Source: UBA8752 sp040261275
GTDB lineage: Bacteria > Bacteroidota > Bacteroidia > Flavobacteriales_D > Sanyastnellaceae
Assembly (NCBI GenBank): GCA_040261275.1
Contig: JBDQOI010000050.1
Span: forward strand, 1 to 12,265
DNA length: 12,265 nucleotides
Reading direction: 5' to 3'
Both the position numbers and the translations under genes were made by a program. The notes beneath the pieces are model-generated. The model had not been told where the DNA came from and searched no databases. It was given only the letters and a program-made list of their open reading frames with translations. This document shows, piece after piece, positions 6,252 to 12,265 of this stretch (position 1 is its first letter; the number at the start of each line of letters is the position of its first letter).

Positions 6252-7769
6252 TCAGTCCACGCGGAACTTCAACTGTTGGTAGGCTCCATCGGACTGGCGC
6301 GCCGACATCAGGAAGATCTGGCCACAGCCTTCAAACGGTGCGGACTGCCCGGCCACCATCGGACGATCGAAAACGGTGCGCCCCGCGACATCGCAGACGC
6401 GCACCCGACAGGATTCAAGGGCGGTGAACTGCACTCCGTCCCAGCGCACGAGCTCGGTCTGCAGGGTTTGCAGGTCGTCTACTGAAATCGAGGTTCCGCA
6501 GAATTGGCTCCAGAAGCTCCACATCTCCACGGCACTGGTGATGTCCATGTTGTCCCAAGAGCCGAACCAGGAGTGTCCGCCGCCATTCACTCGGTAGACG
6601 CGGGCCTCATAGCCGTAGTCTCCACCGGAATGGGTGATGAGGTCCACGGTGCTGCCGTCCGAAGGGTCGAGATCGGGGAGGGCGGTCTCGGTGACCTCCG
6701 TGCAGTTGTTCCAGCCCGCCCACGTTTCCACGATGGCTTCGACTCCGGGTGTTCCACCCCAATTGCCCGCATCGAAGGGCGAGCCTTCATAGGCGACCGT
6801 GTTGTCGGCCGTGCCGTGAAGGTGTATGACGGGTACAGGCTGTGAGGGCGCGCAGTTGTTCCAGTCATTGCCGCCCATCAGACCTCCCACGGATCCAATG
6901 CCGCGAAAGGTCTCGGCGTTGTCGCAGGCGAGAGAATAGCTCATATAGCCTCCATTGGAATATCCGCAGCTGTATGTGCAATCGGCCTCGTGCCCATGCG
7001 TGGCTTGCAGGTAGCCGGCCAATTGGCTCAGAAAGGCATGGTCATTCACATCGGAGAAATCGAAATTGGCATTCCAATGGGGCGTGCCACCGCTATCGAG
7101 TGCCCCTTGCGGAAACACGACACCAAAACCTTCTTCGTCGGCGAGTTCCCGAAACCCGCTGAATGAAAACATGCCTAAAGCTTCCCCACCATAACCATGC
7201 AGCACGAATACAAGGGGTGCGTCCGGTTCCATGTCTGCCGGAGCGTAGTAGATGTATTCGCGGTTCAAGCTCACACCATTGTCCAAGTAACCGAAGGTCT
7301 CGATGTAGATGCAGGTGCCGTCATCCACCGTCGACCCCTGCGTGTAGTTCAGGGCCTCTGGATCTGTACATCCGGGAATCAGAAAGGTGCATTCCGTATC
7401 GCCCACCGAAAAGTTGAGGAACCCGAAGAAGCCATCACCGAGATAAAACTCGGCGTCGAATCCCTCCAGCGCGACATCAGAAGCGAGGGCGCCCCCATTC
7501 CATCCATCTCCCCAGCTGTCCGTCGCGAACAAGGTGTAGCATCCGTCCTCCAAGCAGAGTGTGTCGGTGGTCTCGGCGAAATCCCCCATTCCTTCGAAGT
7601 CGGCTACTAGCAAAGTGTCCTCTCCGGCGAAGTAGTAGAGTTGCCACCCCATTTCCTGGCCCCATTGGCCGGTGGTGGAGGTGAAGGCGACCTCGGTATC
7701 TCCGCATTGGGCGGAAGTGAAAAGAGCCCAGACCAGGGCAAAAAGGAACAATGTGCTACGTAGGAACAT
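6252..7769 (-). CDS. Secreted multidomain esterase, PHB-depolymerase/LpqC (CE1-like) family
   Basis: A 505-residue extracellular alpha/beta hydrolase, likely an esterase on polyesters or feruloylated/acetylated polysaccharides. Order of parts: signal peptide (1-20, ending FTSAQ); an N-terminal beta-domain with DGCYTLFATDSWGDGWNGG (about 75-93), common in secreted Bacteroidota proteins; a GCTDPEALNY...DDGTC module (133-153); the catalytic domain (about 157-425) with oxyanion region VLHGYGG (189-195), nucleophile elbow GYSNG (Ser271), GTADNTV (Asp322) and GGGHSW (His399). The last 75 residues (VRVCDVAGRTVFDRP, ending in LKFRVD) look like a degenerate T9SS type A sorting domain. ATG 7769 is fixed by the signal peptide and has a promoter-like box directly upstream. 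Family is confident; substrate unknown. Confidence 0.9.
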   Translation of the reverse strand: MFLRSTLFLFALVWALFTSAQCGDTEVAFTSTTGQWGQEMGWQLYYFAGEDTLLVADFEGMGDFAETTDTLCLEDGCYTLFATDSWGDGWNGGALASDVALEGFDAEFYLGDGFFGFLNFSVGDTECTFLIPGCTDPEALNYTQGSTVDDGTCIYIETFGYLDNGVSLNREYIYYAPADMEPDAPLVFVLHGYGGEALGMFSFSGFRELADEEGFGVVFPQGALDSGGTPHWNANFDFSDVNDHAFLSQLAGYLQATHGHEADCTYSCGYSNGGYMSYSLACDNAETFRGIGSVGGLMGGNDWNNCAPSQPVPVIHLHGTADNTVAYEGSPFDAGNWGGTPGVEAIVETWAGWNNCTEVTETALPDLDPSDGSTVDLITHSGGDYGYEARVYRVNGGGHSWFGSWDNMDITSAVEMWSFWSQFCGTSISVDDLQTLQTELVRWDGVQFTALESCRVRVCDVAGRTVFDRPMVAGQSAPFEGCGQIFLMSARQSDGAYQQLKFRVD

Positions 7770-7773
7770 GCCT

Positions 7774-7804
7774 ACAAGGTATGCCCATAATGATGTGTTC
7801 TCAA
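7774..7804 (-). promoter_or_regulatory. Possible promoter directly before the esterase ATG
   Basis: On the minus strand TTG (7802-7804), 20 nt, then TACCTTGT (7774-7781), whose end is 4 nt before ATG 7769. This is close to the Bacteroidota TTTG/TAnnTTTG pattern and would put the transcript start at or next to the start codon, giving a leaderless or nearly leaderless mRNA. Confidence 0.3.
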
Positions 7805-7938
7805 TAACAGTGACTTCCAGTTTTGCCTGTAGAAAAGGGCATGAACTGTGTGGGCTTCGAAACAGGCCTAATTTGGGTGTGTTCGATGATCAATGGATGA
7901 CAGAGTGGTCCATGCGTTCAACGAACACCAAAAAGAGA

Positions 7939-8361
7939 ATGAAAGATGTACTTGTGTCTCGGGTGACCTATTCAGCCCTGAAGTCCAAAGAGAAGGAGAG
8001 CTACAATTTTGCCAAGGTCACAGGGTTTCTGGCGGACTATGGTTTCGAATGCAGTGCGGTGAATTCAGATGGCCATGGGGCGGACATGATCGCCTACCAT
8101 TATTTGTCAGGAAAGCTATTTGCTATTCAATTGAAAGGGCGTCCCGGTGTGTACAGGAAATACCAAGGGAAAAACCTATGGATGGCTTTCATTGATAGGG
8201 AAAAGAACACATTGTGTCTGTATCCCCACGATCAGGCTGTAGAACAGTTCGAGCAGTCATCAAGCGCGGATACGAGCAGTTGGATTGACAAAGGTGAATA
8301 CACCTATACCCGGTCTGGCAAAACCCCTTTTGAAGCGCTCATTGTGCGCATCCCCGCCTAA
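7939..8361 (+). CDS. Small PD-(D/E)XK nuclease-like protein
   Basis: A 140-residue cytoplasmic protein with the look of a PD-(D/E)XK-fold domain. It has an N-terminal helix with KEKESYNFAKV (17-27), then GADMIAYH (47-54) and, on the next strand, AIQLKGR (62-68). The D49 ... Q64-x-K66 spacing fits the metal-binding core of this superfamily, with Gln in place of the usual acidic residue. It continues with YRKYQGKNLWMAF (72-84) and LYPHDQ (94-99), which I recall from a family of uncharacterised bacterial proteins. No signal peptide. The frame stays open far upstream (to 7672, antisense to the esterase); ATG 7939 after AAAAAGAGA fits the expected N-terminus, with ATG 7912 or 7897 as alternatives. 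The surrounding DNA is more AT-rich than its neighbours, suggesting transfer. No partner methylase or toxin gene is next to it. Whether it cuts DNA is unknown. Confidence 0.72.
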   Translation: MKDVLVSRVTYSALKSKEKESYNFAKVTGFLADYGFECSAVNSDGHGADMIAYHYLSGKLFAIQLKGRPGVYRKYQGKNLWMAFIDREKNTLCLYPHDQAVEQFEQSSSADTSSWIDKGEYTYTRSGKTPFEALIVRIPA

Positions 8362-8450
8362 TGAGGCCAGCATTATTCAATGCGGTGGGAAGTGCAGGGG
8401 TCATGCCTGTGACGTGCAACGCTATGATTTCCAATGGCGTTTATTGATTG

Positions 8451-9323
8451 ATGCGCAACACAATTCTACTTCCCATCGCCTGTGGCGGTGCTGGTCTCCT
8501 GTTCACGGGTTGCGACCCGGTAGCCCATGTTTTTCCCGGTTGTACCGACGCGTTGGCCATCAACTACGATGCGCAGGCTACGGAAGACAATGGAAGTTGT
8601 GTGTATGAAATGGGCCCTGAAGGAGGTGAGGAAAGCGCTTGTGCTCCGGTCCTTTGGGATGGACATACCTACGATGTCGCGCAAATCGGTGCGCAATGTT
8701 GGTTTGCCGAGAACCTGCGGACGACGGTGTATTTGAATGGCGATGCCATTCCCTCCGGACTTACTGAGACGGAGTGGTCGAGCACAGAAGAAACCCTGCT
8801 GGGGGCCGCTGCGGTTTACGGCGAAGAAACCGGCCCTTGCAACAACTACAGCCCTGAAATCGAGGCTTGTGATGAAGCTGTGGCGCTGGAAGCGTTCGGT
8901 CGACTGTACAACGGATACGCAGTACAGGACGCCCGTGGGCTCTGCCCGAATGGGTGGCACATCCCGACGGTGGAGGAATGGCTGGAGTTGGAGGACCACG
9001 TAGCGGGAGAGGGGGCGCCGGAATCCAAGGGTTTTGCGCTGAAGTCGACCGCCAGCTGGAGCGGGTACACCAACTCTTTTGGCAAATTCATCGACGGCAA
9101 TGGAGGCGATGACCATGGGTTCTCGGCCATGTCCGCCGGGTTCCGTTTCTCCAATGGTGCTTTTGGCCTGTCGGGCATGATCTGCCGGTTCTGGAGCGCT
9201 ACCTCGACCGATGCGCATTCGGCATACGTTTTGGAGCTGGGCATCCATGCCGACAACCTGGCCATCCAGAATGCCCATGCCGTGACCGGTCTCTCGGTGC
9301 GGTGTCTCCGAGATGCGGAGTGA
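8451..9323 (+). CDS. FISUMP-domain lipoprotein (intact copy)
   Basis: A 290-residue predicted outer-membrane or periplasmic lipoprotein. Signal ends LLFTGC (Cys21); then a GCTDALAINY...DNGSC module (30-50), also found in the esterase; then a full FISUMP domain (about 69-287): YDVAQIGAQCWFAENLRT (74-91), SGLTETEW (102-109), FGRLYNGYAV (149-158), RGLCPNGWHIPTVEEW (162-177), an aromatic/Gly-rich middle (DHGFSAMSAGFR), FWSATSTD (247-254) and the terminal VRCLRD (283-288). Biochemical roles of FISUMP proteins are largely unknown; they are usually paralogous surface or secreted proteins. The start is ATG 8451; a TTG directly before it would add one residue. The pseudogene at 10680-11065 and the partial gene at 12140-12265 are paralogues. 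Confidence 0.92.
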   Translation: MRNTILLPIACGGAGLLFTGCDPVAHVFPGCTDALAINYDAQATEDNGSCVYEMGPEGGEESACAPVLWDGHTYDVAQIGAQCWFAENLRTTVYLNGDAIPSGLTETEWSSTEETLLGAAAVYGEETGPCNNYSPEIEACDEAVALEAFGRLYNGYAVQDARGLCPNGWHIPTVEEWLELEDHVAGEGAPESKGFALKSTASWSGYTNSFGKFIDGNGGDDHGFSAMSAGFRFSNGAFGLSGMICRFWSATSTDAHSAYVLELGIHADNLAIQNAHAVTGLSVRCLRDAE

Positions 9324-9459
9324 GCTGGGGTTCAGGCCTTTCGAATCCGCCCATACTGCGCCCAGGATTTCCCATGCTGTGAGAACCTGCTGATAAGTGC
9401 AGGGCATGATAAATCGCACCCTCTTTCTGTGCAGCAATGCCCCTGCGCCTCGTTTCTTT

Positions 9460-10623
9460 ATGCCGATGACCTTTCCTTATCGCATGGCGTTGGCGCTCGG
9501 CTTTTTTCTGGCCGCTTCCGGGACCTCAAGCGCCCAGGAGCAGGAGCAGGAGCAGGGACTGGTGAACCGGGTCCGACGCTACGTGGAACGCATCATTGGC
9601 GAAGGCGAGGATCCCACCGCCCCCAAGTTCATCAACTACCCGACGCTGGCCTACACCCCGGAGACCAGCTGGGAGTTCGGGATTTCGAGCCTGTATGTCT
9701 ATTCCGCGAAGCGGGACCTCAGCAACCGCTTGAGCGAAATCAAGGCGTTCACCTTTTACACGCTGGAAAAGCAATACGGGATTTCCCTGGACCATGCCCT
9801 GTACACGGACCGTAACCGCTGGTTCTTCTACGGGCGGGTGCAGGGGCAGAGCTTCCCGCTGTTCTACCACGGCACCGGTCGGGACGCCCCTACCAAGGTC
9901 CAAAGCGTCGTCGAGGGGCAATACCTCCAGCTGCGGGAGCGCATCCTTCGGGAGGCGTGGCCCTCGGTGTACGTCGGCCTCGAGCTGAATTACCAGACGC
10001 TGAACCGGGTGAGGTACGTCGATTCCACCCCGGAATTCACCACCCCGGAAGTGGGCGCGGCGGGATCCAACAACCTGGGCCTCGGCCTGGGCATCCTGTA
10101 CAATGACATCCACAACGCGATGAACCCGCGCGAAGGGCGGTACAGCGAATGGGCCTTCCTGAATTACGGCTCGGGGCTCGGGAGCGACTTTACCTTCACC
10201 TCCTGGATCATCGACAACCGGGTCTACCTCCCTGTGGGGGGCAACAGCGTCCTCGCTGCCCAGGTCTACGGGGAGTTCACCGGGGGCAATCCGCCGTTCA
10301 ACATGCTCGCGCTCATGGGCGGCCAAAGCCTGATGCGCGGCTACTACCTCGGCCGCTACCGCGACCGCAACCTGCTTGCCGGCCAGGTCGAATACCGCAT
10401 CCTGCCGTTCCCCTTCTCGAAGCGCATCGGCGCCAGCGTCTTCCTCGCCACGGGACAGGTCTACGGCGACGACCACGCCTTCTCATGGCAGCAGTTCCTG
10501 CCCACGGGCGGTGCCGGCGGCCGCTTCCTGCTGTTCCCCGACAAGGACATCTACACCCGCCTCGACGTCGCCTTCACCCGAGAGGGCCGCGGCTACTACT
10601 TCTCCATCGGCGAGGCCTTCTGA
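9460..10623 (+). CDS. Omp85/BamA-TamA superfamily outer-membrane barrel without POTRA domains
   Basis: A 387-residue outer-membrane beta-barrel protein of the Omp85 (bacterial surface antigen D15) superfamily. After the signal peptide (ending SGTSSA|Q) there is a short Glu/Gln stretch and helix (27-50) and then directly the barrel. Marks are NPREG (222-226, the usual conserved NP-R-G strand), LMRGYYLGRYRDRN (291-304, the loop-6 RGY motif), the closing GAGGRFLL...IYTRLDVAF strands (351-372) and a C-terminal Phe. There is no room for POTRA repeats, which BamA and TamA have, so it is unlikely to be the essential BamA; Bacteroidota carry several such short barrels of unknown role. I chose ATG 9460; ATG 9466 and 9406 and GTG 9397 are in frame. 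The gene ends with a hairpin overlapping its stop codon. Confidence 0.88.
   Translation: MPMTFPYRMALALGFFLAASGTSSAQEQEQEQGLVNRVRRYVERIIGEGEDPTAPKFINYPTLAYTPETSWEFGISSLYVYSAKRDLSNRLSEIKAFTFYTLEKQYGISLDHALYTDRNRWFFYGRVQGQSFPLFYHGTGRDAPTKVQSVVEGQYLQLRERILREAWPSVYVGLELNYQTLNRVRYVDSTPEFTTPEVGAAGSNNLGLGLGILYNDIHNAMNPREGRYSEWAFLNYGSGLGSDFTFTSWIIDNRVYLPVGGNSVLAAQVYGEFTGGNPPFNMLALMGGQSLMRGYYLGRYRDRNLLAGQVEYRILPFPFSKRIGASVFLATGQVYGDDHAFSWQQFLPTGGAGGRFLLFPDKDIYTRLDVAFTREGRGYYFSIGEAF
9535..9552 (+). repeat. Hexanucleotide CAGGAG x3 at the mature N-terminus
   Basis: Three exact CAGGAG units, followed by a partial fourth (CAGG), encode Gln-Glu repeats just after the predicted signal-peptidase site. Unit number can change by slippage without loss of frame, so it may vary between strains, but it is unlikely to switch the gene off. 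Confidence 0.7.
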
Positions 10624-10641
10624 CACCGCCACCCAGGTGTC
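10622..10641 (+). terminator. Weak hairpin at the stop of the Omp85 gene
   Basis: GACACC (10622-10627) pairs perfectly with GGTGTC (10636-10641) around 8 nt, and the stem begins inside the TGA stop codon. There is no T-tract after it, so it is at best a weak terminator or an mRNA end-protection stem. Confidence 0.25.
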
Positions 10642-10679
10642 CGTCGTCTGATCGTCTCCCTACAACGCAACGAAAAGGG

Positions 10680-11065
10680 TCCGGGCTGACCGCGCAGGAA
10701 TGGAAGGAGGCGAACTCTGGTGCCACATCAGTGTATGGAGAGGCGGACAATTACTGCAGCCATGACAGTCCCGACATCGACGCCTGTAACGAAGTGCAGT
10801 CCCTGTCAGCCTATGGCCGGTTGTACAACTGGTACGCCGTAGACGATGAGCGGGGTCTGTGCCCCAACGGCTGGCACGTGCCTTCCGACGATGAGTGGAT
10901 GGAGGCCTACCAACACACACCCCCTACGAGGAGCACGCTTGGTTCTGGGGCCTCGAGCACGATTCCGACGGCATGGGCCACGGCATCCATTGGATCAGGG
11001 ACGGCTTTGCCGCGCGCTGCATCAAAGACGCCGACTTCATTCCTCGCCCGAGCCGAAGTGCTTGA
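10680..11065 (+). pseudogene. Decayed FISUMP gene (N-terminus lost, internal deletion with frame change)
   Basis: Two pieces of one FISUMP domain in different frames. Piece one (10680-10913) encodes SGLTAQEWKEANSGATSVYG, then YGRLYNWYAV and GLCPNGWHVPSDDEWMEAYQ, and aligns with residues 102-180 of the intact protein at 8451-9323. Piece two (10925-11029, open to the stop at 11063-11065) encodes HAWFWGLEHDSDG and ends RCIKDAD, matching the terminal FWSAT...VRCLRDAE. Between them roughly 65 codons are missing, and the frame differs by a non-multiple of three; a CCTAC direct repeat (10906-10910 and 10923-10927) flanks the junction. Everything before the SGLT motif (signal, lipobox, IGAQCWFAEN) is absent, and the Omp85 gene ends 57 bp upstream. 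The 3' end overlaps the convergent zinc-ribbon gene by about 29 bp. An assembly artefact is a less likely alternative. Confidence 0.85.
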
Positions 11066-11930
11066 TGAGGTTGAAGGCGAACCACCCGTCGATGCCCACG
11101 AAGATCTGGGGCCGCGCCGTCACGCCCTGCTTGCGGACGCCGATGCCATCCTGGTAGGGGTCCAGCGCCACGATGCGGTCCAGCCGCGTCCTGAAGGTCT
11201 TGCGCTCGCCATGGAAGTAGAGGTGCTTGTTGGTCAATCCGAAGAGCCCCGTGTCGATGTACTCCATGTTGTGCTCCTGCACCTTGTGGCCCTTGAACCC
11301 GCCGAACCGGTAGTAGACCCCCTTCGTCACCCGGACGCTGAAGCCCTGGCTGCCGCCTTCGTAGTGGGTCGAGGTGCGCTCCTCCTGGAAGTCGACCCCG
11401 TACTTGGCCCAGATGAGGGTCTCGCTCTTCATCAGGTTGAACGGCATGTGTCCCGCCAAATTGAAGTTGGCCACGTCCTTGACATCCTCGCCGTTGAGAA
11501 TACGGCGCAGCACGTGCGCCCTGTAGAGCCGGCCGTTGAATGACTTCCGGCCTTCGTGGTCGTCCCCGAAGGGCAAACCTTTCATGACGGCGTACACCCC
11601 GGCCTCCTCCTCCTCGCTGACCGCCCCGTCGTCCAGGTGGTCGTCGAGCGCCTCGTTCATGGCCGCTGCTGCCCATTTGCACTGCTCCTCCACTGGAAAA
11701 TGGCCGTCTGCCGCTTCCTTCGAAGCCGCAACCACGCCGCTGACCAGGGCCTCCAGGTCTTCCACCTCGCGGGCGGCGATGGTCTCCTGGATGAACTGCT
11801 TGAATTTCGGCTCGGACGCCTTCCGCATCTCCTTGGCCTTGCGTTCGGCCTCGCGGTGAGCGACCACACACTCAGGATGGCTCCACCGCAGGAACCCCGC
11901 TTTCTCTCCACAATGCTTGCATTTCCCCAT
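11037..11930 (-). CDS. Zinc-ribbon protein with probable PH-like domain
   Basis: A 297-residue cytoplasmic protein without signal or membrane segments. The N-terminus MGKCKHCGEKAGF...HPEC provides C4, C7, H18 and C21 for a treble-clef/zinc-ribbon-like knuckle. A long charged helical region follows (about 22-115, rich in Glu, Lys and Ala). The C-terminal half contains SQGFSVRVTKGVYYRFGGFKG (about 194-214), TGLFGLTNKHLYFHG (227-241) and IVALDPYQDGIGV (253-265); the 'TNK-h-LYF-G' and 'DGIGV' patterns resemble bacterial PH/GRAM-like domains. The family is widespread but I know no assigned function; lipid or protein binding is inferred. ATG 11930 is needed to keep C4 and C7. Only 5 nt separate it from a -7-like box, so the transcript may be leaderless. 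Its 3' end overlaps the FISUMP pseudogene. Confidence 0.8.
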   Translation of the reverse strand: MGKCKHCGEKAGFLRWSHPECVVAHREAERKAKEMRKASEPKFKQFIQETIAAREVEDLEALVSGVVAASKEAADGHFPVEEQCKWAAAAMNEALDDHLDDGAVSEEEEAGVYAVMKGLPFGDDHEGRKSFNGRLYRAHVLRRILNGEDVKDVANFNLAGHMPFNLMKSETLIWAKYGVDFQEERTSTHYEGGSQGFSVRVTKGVYYRFGGFKGHKVQEHNMEYIDTGLFGLTNKHLYFHGERKTFRTRLDRIVALDPYQDGIGVRKQGVTARPQIFVGIDGWFAFNLIKHFGSGEE

Positions 11931-12139
11931 GCAGGCAAATTAATCGACAGCCCCAAAAGCAAGGCCACACCCGACCAGAAGCTGTGGAAGGAAGAGCTGC
12001 AGCGCAGGGCTGCAAGGCGAGCCACCCCATCCCACGTCAGGGGAGGTCAAATGCGCGTCCTTCCACTCGATGATCGACCTCGCCGACATGCTCCGCAGCC
12101 CCTCCCTCGAGTCTGCTGACCAACGGCACAGGCCTCCTC
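11931..12139. other. Spacer between the zinc-ribbon gene and the partial FISUMP gene
   Basis: A 209-bp GC-rich stretch. Apart from the promoter-like boxes at 11936-11962 I see no gene, no strong hairpin with a T-tract and no repeat. The open frame across it on the minus strand starts inside the FISUMP end in another frame and is judged a shadow. Confidence 0.5.
11936..11962 (-). promoter_or_regulatory. Possible promoter directly before the zinc-ribbon gene
   Basis: On the minus strand TTG (11960-11962), 16 nt, then TTAATTTG (11936-11943), matching TAnnTTTG at five of six fixed bases when read as an 8-mer. It ends 5 nt before ATG 11930. Spacing is shorter than the usual 19 nt, so it is weakly supported. 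Confidence 0.3.
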
Positions 12140-12265
12140 TCAATCCTTCACGCAGCGGACAGAGAATCCGCAGTTCATCCATGGGTAGGTGCGGAAGATT
12201 CGGTTTTCGGCAGAGTTCATTCTTCGATAAAAGAGGACATCGATGTTGAATGTCTTGGTCCAGAA
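12140..12265 (-). CDS. FISUMP-domain protein, C-terminal 41 codons only (gene continues past the window)
   Basis: This reading frame has no start inside the window and ends with TGA at 12142-12140. The encoded end (FWTKTFNIDVLFYRR, then YPWMNCGFSVRCVKD) has the aromatic FW start and the GFSVRCVKD terminus that close FISUMP domains, comparable to VTGLSVRCLRDAE in the intact copy. It is on the opposite strand to the other two FISUMP loci and upstream of the zinc-ribbon gene, 209 bp away. Nothing can be said about its N-terminus or export. Confidence 0.85.
   Translation of the reverse strand, partial: FWTKTFNIDVLFYRRMNSAENRIFRTYPWMNCGFSVRCVKD

Noticed and set aside
7672..7938. 5' extension of the nuclease-like frame
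   Set aside because: Its first part is antisense to the esterase start and has no domain character; a start at 7939 (or 7897/7912) fits the conserved N-terminus better.
8466..9437. 323-codon minus-strand frame
   Set aside because: Antisense to the intact FISUMP gene, no motif, odd composition rich in Arg and Gly.
9526..10476. 316-codon minus-strand frame
   Set aside because: Antisense to the well-supported Omp85 gene; Val/Ala/Glu-rich shadow of GC-rich coding DNA with no recognisable motif.
10149..11543. Open plus-strand frame of 464 codons
   Set aside because: It is an out-of-frame read of the Omp85 gene, then a true FISUMP remnant, then an antisense read of the zinc-ribbon gene; only the remnant portion is meaningful.
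10924..11871. 315-codon minus-strand frame
   Set aside because: Shifted frame within the zinc-ribbon gene, Gly/Arg-rich, no motif; the other frame has Cys pairs and a domain.
11940..12182. 80-codon minus-strand frame in the right-hand spacer
   Set aside because: It begins inside the partial FISUMP gene in another frame and has no motif or start context.

Overview
The window looks like a chromosomal piece of a moderately GC-rich member of the Bacteroidota, probably Flavobacteriales-like. The reasons are family-level: a type IX secretion system (T9SS) type A sorting domain, two copies of the 'GCTD...NY...DDG(S/T)C' module common in marine Flavobacteriales, FISUMP-domain proteins (Fibrobacter succinogenes major paralogous domain), a fibre protein with the 'PQGMNYQAVAR' N-terminus typical of this phylum, few Shine-Dalgarno sequences, and a few start codons preceded by TAnnTTTG-like boxes. 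I see no rRNA, tRNA, CRISPR array, transposase or integrase.

Layout from left to right. 1-1172 (+): 3' part of a DEAD-box RNA helicase with a Phe/Lys/Gly-rich repetitive tail. 1193-2107 (+): a cyanophycinase-like (peptidase S51) lipoprotein, 20 bp downstream. 2180-3046 (+): an exported protein of unknown function. 3093-5922 (-): a two-gene unit, a short T9SS-sorted protein followed by a 755-residue repeat/fibre protein with exact 78-bp tandem repeats. 5923-6251: a gene-free, hairpin-rich spacer. 6252-7769 (-): a secreted multidomain esterase of the PHB-depolymerase/LpqC type. 7939-8361 (+): a small probable PD-(D/E)XK-fold protein in lower-GC DNA. 8451-9323 (+): an intact FISUMP lipoprotein. 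9460-10623 (+): an Omp85-type barrel without POTRA domains. 10680-11065 (+): the broken remains of a second FISUMP gene. 11037-11930 (-): a zinc-ribbon protein with a probable PH-like domain. 12140-12265 (-): the last 41 codons of a third FISUMP gene that runs off the window.

Most products are predicted to be exported or to sit in the outer membrane: two lipoproteins, a T9SS substrate, a fibre-like protein, a secreted esterase and an outer-membrane barrel. The window therefore reads as an envelope/accessory region beside a housekeeping helicase. By eye, 3093-5922 and about 7800-8450 are clearly more AT-rich than the helicase, Omp85 and zinc-ribbon genes, which suggests a mosaic history. I cannot show one new multi-gene system. 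The strongest candidates for a second look are the FISUMP cluster (one intact, one decayed, one truncated by the window), the T9SS-protein/repeat-fibre pair with its recently duplicated repeats, and the small nuclease-like gene.
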